Part shown: positions 9,031-13,020 of the stretch, one piece after another
How the letters are laid out: each line of letters begins with the position of its first letter
Numbering within the stretch: the stretch's first letter is position 1
Origin: CBDUEV01 sp965366365
Lineage (GTDB): Bacteria > Actinomycetota > Acidimicrobiia > Spongiisociales > JAENVV01
Direction of reading: 5' to 3'
Length of the DNA: 13,020 nucleotides
NCBI GenBank assembly: GCA_965366365.1
Contig: CBDUEV010000075.1
Span: 1 to 13,020 of the forward strand
Translations under genes and position numbers: made by a program
Notes under the pieces: generated by a model
The model's input: the letters and a program-made list of their open reading frames with translations, nothing else
What the model was told of the DNA's origin: nothing
Databases searched by the model: none

Positions 9031-10299
9031 TCAGCGCTTCTGTTCGAGCTGCGCCTCAGCCAACCGGGCGGCCGCCAGAGAGGTGCGGGCTGGAAGGCTG
9101 ACGAAGCGCCGCTGTCCAGGCACCACCTTGGTCGACAACCTGTAGAGCGAATACACGGCGACGGGTGCGAAGAAGGCCGCCAGGCTCCACAAGTATCCGA
9201 CGGGGCCCAGCACGGTCATCATCACCGAAGCGACGATAGGTCCGATGATGGAGCCGACGCCGTAGACGAACAGGACCCCCGCCGCTGTCGCCACCAGCTG
9301 GCCTTCCTCGACGACGTCGTTGATGTGGCTCACGGCCAGCGAATACATGGGAAAGGCGAGGCCCCCATAGAGGGCCGCCACCACGAACAGCAGCAGGCTG
9401 CCGGGGTCGACGGCGGTGCCTGCTCCGGCGATCAGCACGGCCGCCGAAGCAACACCGAAGATGACCCGGCGCCGTGGGAATCGATCAGAGAGGTGACCAA
9501 GTGGGTACTGAGTGACGATGGCGCCAACGGTCGAAGCGGCTACGAACAAGCCGGCCCGACTCGGCGTCATACCGACTTTGATGGCGTACACGGCGCCGAG
9601 TCCGAAGATCGCCCCGTTTGAGGAGCCGACGAGGGCGCCGGTCACCACGCCGAGCGGAGCCGATCGAGCGAGGGCGCGGACCGAGACGCGCGAGGGCAGC
9701 TCGATCTTGGGCGCCGGGACCCGTGAGAGGGCGAGGGGTACCACCGCCAGCGACACCAGGATCGAGGCGACGATGAACAACTCCGGTCCTGAGGGATCGG
9801 CTGCCCCCAGGAGAACCTGCCCGGCGCCGATCGCCACCGTGACGATCACCATGTACATGGACAGCACTCGCCCCCGAGTGGCGTTGGTCGCTCGTTCGTT
9901 CAACCAACTCTCGATGGTCACGTAGAGACCGGAGAGGCAGAGACCGGTGACGAATCTGAGCACCGACCAGCTGACCACGTTGACGTACAACGCATGGATG
10001 AGAGCCGTAGACGAAGCCAGTGACGCCAGGCCGGCGAAGACCCGGATGTGCCCGACGCTGGAGATCCGGGCAGGGATCTTCAGCGAACCGATGAGGAACC
10101 CGCCGTAGTAGGAGGCCATGACCAATCCGATGGACGTGGTGGCGAACCCCTCGAGGTCGGCGCGAATCCCGATGAGCGAGCCTTGCAGACCGTTGCCCAC
10201 CATCAGGAGCGCCACGCCGAGGAACAGCACCCACACGGAGGCAGCGGCAGCAGAGGCGCTGGAGGTATCGGCCTTGGCAGACACGGAAGATCGGCCCAA
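9031..10299 (-). CDS. MFS transporter, YcaD-like
   Basis: This 422-residue protein is a 12-helix major facilitator superfamily transporter. Its N-terminal half carries the features of the YcaD-like branch: SLIGIRADLEGF, ASYYGGFLIGSL and SVGHIRVFA (about 41-89), then ESWLNERATNATRGRVLSMYM (130-150). The C-terminal half has the loop motif GHLSDRFPRRRV (268-279). The substrate of YcaD-type transporters is poorly defined. The start is uncertain: a TTG at 10299 and a GTG at 10284 are both in frame, and neither has a clear ribosome site. The first 20 residues are Ser/Ala-rich and cytosolic, so either choice gives the same transporter. It lies 53 bp after hyuB and 33 bp before the lipoprotein gene on the same strand. 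This suggests co-transcription and a possible role in moving the HyuAB substrate or product. Confidence 0.9.
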   Translation of the reverse strand: MGRSSVSAKADTSSASAAAASVWVLFLGVALLMVGNGLQGSLIGIRADLEGFATTSIGLVMASYYGGFLIGSLKIPARISSVGHIRVFAGLASLASSTALIHALYVNVVSWSVLRFVTGLCLSGLYVTIESWLNERATNATRGRVLSMYMVIVTVAIGAGQVLLGAADPSGPELFIVASILVSLAVVPLALSRVPAPKIELPSRVSVRALARSAPLGVVTGALVGSSNGAIFGLGAVYAIKVGMTPSRAGLFVAASTVGAIVTQYPLGHLSDRFPRRRVIFGVASAAVLIAGAGTAVDPGSLLLFVVAALYGGLAFPMYSLAVSHINDVVEEGQLVATAAGVLFVYGVGSIIGPIVASVMMTVLGPVGYLWSLAAFFAPVAVYSLYRLSTKVVPGQRRFVSLPARTSLAAARLAEAQLEQKR

Positions 10300-10352
10300 T
10301 CGGTAGGAACCGCAGAATGATACTTCCAGGTTCGACGGCTCCGGCCGCCTGG

Positions 10353-11900
10353 CTAGGGGGTGCCCCAGCCGCCCCCTCCCGGAGTGCGGACCACGAGTCG
10401 ATCGCCCGGTTCGACCTCGATGGTCACCTTGGAAGGCAGCCGCTCACGATTGCCGCTCCGGATGAACCAATCCTCGCCGGAGGCGCCCGCCGATCCACCC
10501 TGCAGTCCCCAGGGGGCCGTCAGCCGCCGCTCCCCCATGAGCGACACGACGGCCGGCTCGAGGAACTCCAACTCGCGCTCGATCCCCTCCCCGCCGGGAA
10601 AACGGCCCGCCCCACCGCTCCCACGGCGCAGCGTCGACCGTCTCACACGGATCGGGTAGTGGCGTTCGATGCTCTCGATGGGGGTGTTCTTGGTGTTGGT
10701 CATACCCGTGTGGATTCCCGACTGGCCAGGCTTGGTGGGCCGGCCGCCCTGTCCTCCCCCCAGGGTCTCGTAGTAGGCGAACAGGTCCGAGCCGACCAGG
10801 ATGTTGTTCATGGTGCCCTGAGAGGCGGCCGGAATACGGTCCGGTGCGGCCGGAGCGAGGGCACCCAGCACGACGTCGGCGATGCGCTGGCTTGTCTCGA
10901 CGTTTCCGGCCGCCACCGCGGCGCCTCCTCGTGGGCTCAGCAGGCTCCCCGACGGAACGGACAGGCTCAACGGGCGGTAGCAGCCGCCGTTGGCGGGGAT
11001 GGTGGGATCGGTGGCCACCCGGATGGCGTAGTAGAGGCTCGAGGCGACGACTGCCTCGACCGTGTTGAAATTGGCTGCCAGCTGCTGTGAGGTACCGGCG
11101 AAATCGGCGAGGAGCCGATCGCCGTCCACCGTCACCGCCACGACGATCGGAACCAGCGACCCGGCGGCGGTCTCCATGTGATCGGCGAACTCAAAACGGC
11201 CGTCGGGCAGGGCGGCCAGAGCGATCCCCATGCGTCGCTCGCCATAGGCCAGGAGGGCGTTACCCAGGGCTTGGAAGCGGCCGGACCCGCGCTTCCTGGC
11301 CATGGCCTCGAGTCGAAGCGCCCCGATCTCGTTGGCGCCGAGCTGCGCCGAGAGGTCCCCAGCCCGCTCGGATGGCGTGCGGGTGGCGGCCAGAAAAGGA
11401 CCCACGAACTCCTCAACCCACTGCCCATCCCGGACCGCCAAAGTCGGCGCCACCACATGCCCCTCCTCGGAAAGCCGGGTGGCATCAGCCGGCATCGAAC
11501 CGGGCGCAGTCCCCCCGACGTCGGCGTGATGAGCTCGGTTGGCGACCCAGCCGATCAGCTCTCCTTCGACCGCCACCGGACGAACCAGCGTGAGGTCGTT
11601 GAGGTGCGTTCCTCCGTGGTACGGATCATTGACCGCATACTGGGCGTCGAGATCGAGGCGATCTCCGAAAGCCGCCACCACCGCCAAGACCGACGCCGGC
11701 ATCGATCCGAGGTGCACGGGAATGTGTTCGACCTGGGCCAGCAACTCACCCTCCGGCACGAAAAGCGCCACCGAGAAGTCGGCACGCTCCTTGATGTTGG
11801 GCGAGTAAGCGGTGCGACGGAGGACTTGTCCCATTTCGTCTGCGATCGCCTGGAACTGGTGGCGCCCGACTTCGAGATCGATGGCGCTGAATGTCACCAT
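10353..11900 (-). CDS. hyuB: Hydantoinase B/oxoprolinase family protein
   Basis: This 515-residue protein is the B subunit of an ATP-dependent amidohydrolase of the HyuA/HyuB family, whose members open N-methylhydantoins, 5-oxoproline or related rings, or act as acetone/acetophenone carboxylase subunits. Family motifs are clear: RRTAYSPNIKERADFSVALF (residues 28-47), NDPYHGGTHLND (91-102), NRAHHADVGGTAPGSMP (121-137), a C-terminal RRGSGGAGRFPGGEGIE and a final GGGGWG. The length is typical. The frame is open further upstream to 12029, but that part overlaps hyuA and is not homologous; the family start MVTFSAIDLEVGRHQF fits the ATG at 11900. The ATG overlaps the end of hyuA by 7 nt, indicating translational coupling. 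The exact substrate cannot be read from sequence, and no decarboxylase/carboxylase gamma subunit or racemase is visible nearby. Confidence 0.93.
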   Translation of the reverse strand: MVTFSAIDLEVGRHQFQAIADEMGQVLRRTAYSPNIKERADFSVALFVPEGELLAQVEHIPVHLGSMPASVLAVVAAFGDRLDLDAQYAVNDPYHGGTHLNDLTLVRPVAVEGELIGWVANRAHHADVGGTAPGSMPADATRLSEEGHVVAPTLAVRDGQWVEEFVGPFLAATRTPSERAGDLSAQLGANEIGALRLEAMARKRGSGRFQALGNALLAYGERRMGIALAALPDGRFEFADHMETAAGSLVPIVVAVTVDGDRLLADFAGTSQQLAANFNTVEAVVASSLYYAIRVATDPTIPANGGCYRPLSLSVPSGSLLSPRGGAAVAAGNVETSQRIADVVLGALAPAAPDRIPAASQGTMNNILVGSDLFAYYETLGGGQGGRPTKPGQSGIHTGMTNTKNTPIESIERHYPIRVRRSTLRRGSGGAGRFPGGEGIERELEFLEPAVVSLMGERRLTAPWGLQGGSAGASGEDWFIRSGNRERLPSKVTIEVEPGDRLVVRTPGGGGWGTP

Positions 11901-13020
11901 TCGATCACCATGCACCCCGAGTCGTGCAGCTGCATCCGCGTCCCAGCCGGAACGTAGGTGGTGGCTTCTGCTTCCTCCACCACGGCGGGACCGGTGATCT
12001 CGGTCCCGACGGCCAAGCCCGGCCGCCACCAGACCTCGGCGCGTTCCTCCCCGTGAGCACCGTGGATGATCCTGTGGCCCCGGCCGGGTTCGCCCTGCGG
12101 ACGCCAGCGCGGCAGGTCGGATGAGGAGATGGCTGGGCGGCCCACCACCTCGGTGCGTACCGTCACGATTTCGATCGGATCGTCGGGGCGCGCAAAACCG
12201 TTGCGTTTGGTGTGGAGTCGATGGAACCGACCCGCCAGATCCTCGAAGGTCTCCCCGGTGAACATCTGTACGGATGTCTCATGGGATTGCCCGCGGTATC
12301 TCATGTCGGCGACCAAGGACACCGAGGAAGGCGCCGCTCCGGTTTCGGAAACCATCTGGGCGGTGGACGCATCGGCGAGCCGAGCCGCCTTCTCGATCGC
12401 CGCCTCATACTGGTTCTCGCCGGGGGCGATGGTTTCGGACGCATCCACCCGGCGCGGACTGAGCAGGAGACCGAGAGCCGAGAACACCCCGGCGTAAGGG
12501 GGCACCACGACACCGGCCATTTCCAGGTTCTTGGCCAGCGCCACGGCGTGCAGTCCCCCGGCGCCTCCAAAGGCCATGAGGTGGGCGGAGCGGGGATCAG
12601 TGCCCTGTTGGATCGAGACGGCGCCGATGGCGTGAGACATGTGCGACTCGACGACCCTCAGAACCCCCTCTGCGGTCTCGGTGGGGTCCAGGCCGAGCCC
12701 CCCGCCGAGATCGGCCAAGGCTTCGTGAGCCCGGTCGAAGTGAAGCTCCACCGAGCCTGCCAATCGACCGTTGGGATCGATCCGCCGGAGAAACACGTTG
12801 GCGTCGGTGACCGTGGGGAGCCGGCCGCCCAGTCCGTAGCTGGCCGGACCCGGGCGCGCTCCCGCCGATTGGGGACCGACTCGCAATGCGCCTCCCTTGT
12901 CGGCCCAGCCGATCGACCCTCCTCCCGCCCCCACGGTATGGATGGCGATCGACGGCATGAGGATGGGATGGCCGGCCACCGGTCTCTGATAGCCAATCCG
13001 CGGCTGTCCTTCCTCGATCA
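11894..13020 (-). CDS. hyuA: Hydantoinase A/oxoprolinase family protein (N-terminus outside window)
   Basis: The frame is open from the right window edge to a TGA at 11894, giving the C-terminal 375 residues of a protein that usually has about 680-700. Visible family features, in order, are QPRIGYQRPVAGHP at the edge, IHTVGAGGGSIGW, a GARPGPASYGLGG segment, FGGAGGLHAVALA, PPYAGVFSALGLLLS and DMRYRGQSHE, followed by the C-terminal small domain. These belong to the hydantoinase A core and C-terminal domain. The actin-like ATP-binding N-terminal domain lies outside. HyuA with HyuB forms an ATP-dependent hydrolase of cyclic amides in known members. The promoter of the cluster must lie to the right of the window. 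An internal GTG at 12979 is not the real start, because homologous sequence continues upstream of it. Confidence 0.93.
   Translation of the reverse strand, partial: IEEGQPRIGYQRPVAGHPILMPSIAIHTVGAGGGSIGWADKGGALRVGPQSAGARPGPASYGLGGRLPTVTDANVFLRRIDPNGRLAGSVELHFDRAHEALADLGGGLGLDPTETAEGVLRVVESHMSHAIGAVSIQQGTDPRSAHLMAFGGAGGLHAVALAKNLEMAGVVVPPYAGVFSALGLLLSPRRVDASETIAPGENQYEAAIEKAARLADASTAQMVSETGAAPSSVSLVADMRYRGQSHETSVQMFTGETFEDLAGRFHRLHTKRNGFARPDDPIEIVTVRTEVVGRPAISSSDLPRWRPQGEPGRGHRIIHGAHGEERAEVWWRPGLAVGTEITGPAVVEEAEATTYVPAGTRMQLHDSGCMVIEW

Noticed and set aside
11901..12029. N-terminal extension of hyuB to 12029
   Set aside because: The extra 43 residues overlap hyuA coding sequence, are Arg/Gly/Ser-rich and precede the family start MVTFSAIDLE.

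Overview
The window is a high-GC stretch of bacterial chromosome that looks like ordinary, gene-dense housekeeping and metabolic DNA. Gene content (a deazaflavin/F420-type nitroreductase-family protein, GTG and TTG starts, a secreted M28 peptidase with a PA domain, many hydantoinase-type genes) suggests an actinobacterium, possibly a lineage such as Acidimicrobiia. That placement is inference from gene content and base composition, not proof. I see no tRNA, rRNA, CRISPR array, insertion sequence or phage gene.

Left part (1-3345): the 3' end of an FtsH-like M41 zinc metalloprotease gene enters from the left on +. It converges on a Na/phosphate symporter-family gene with a C-terminal PhoU-like domain (-). 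Divergent from that is a small gene of unknown function (+). This in turn converges on an F420-type nitroreductase-family gene (-), and the two stop codons overlap inside one CTAG.

Middle (3346-8505): a perfect 12-bp hairpin follows a secreted M28 aminopeptidase gene (-) that has a signal peptide, PA domain and complete zinc site. A 286-bp divergent intergenic region separates it from pyruvate, phosphate dikinase (ppdK, +). Six bases after ppdK comes a GNAT-type acetyltransferase gene with a TTG start, probably co-transcribed.

Right part (8506-13020): four genes run leftward on -. They are hyuA (N-terminus outside the window), hyuB (7-nt overlap with hyuA), a YcaD-like MFS transporter (53 nt later) and a small DUF4352-like lipoprotein (33 nt later). 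The spacing fits one operon. A plausible but unproven reading is hydrolysis of a hydantoin-, oxoproline- or related cyclic-amide-type substrate by HyuAB, with the MFS protein moving substrate or product.

No clearly new multi-gene system is visible. The points most worth a second look are the divergent M41 protease, the unrecognised 111-residue protein, the symmetric repeats upstream of the nitroreductase-family gene and ppdK, the ppdK-acetyltransferase pairing and the hyuAB-MFS-lipoprotein cluster.
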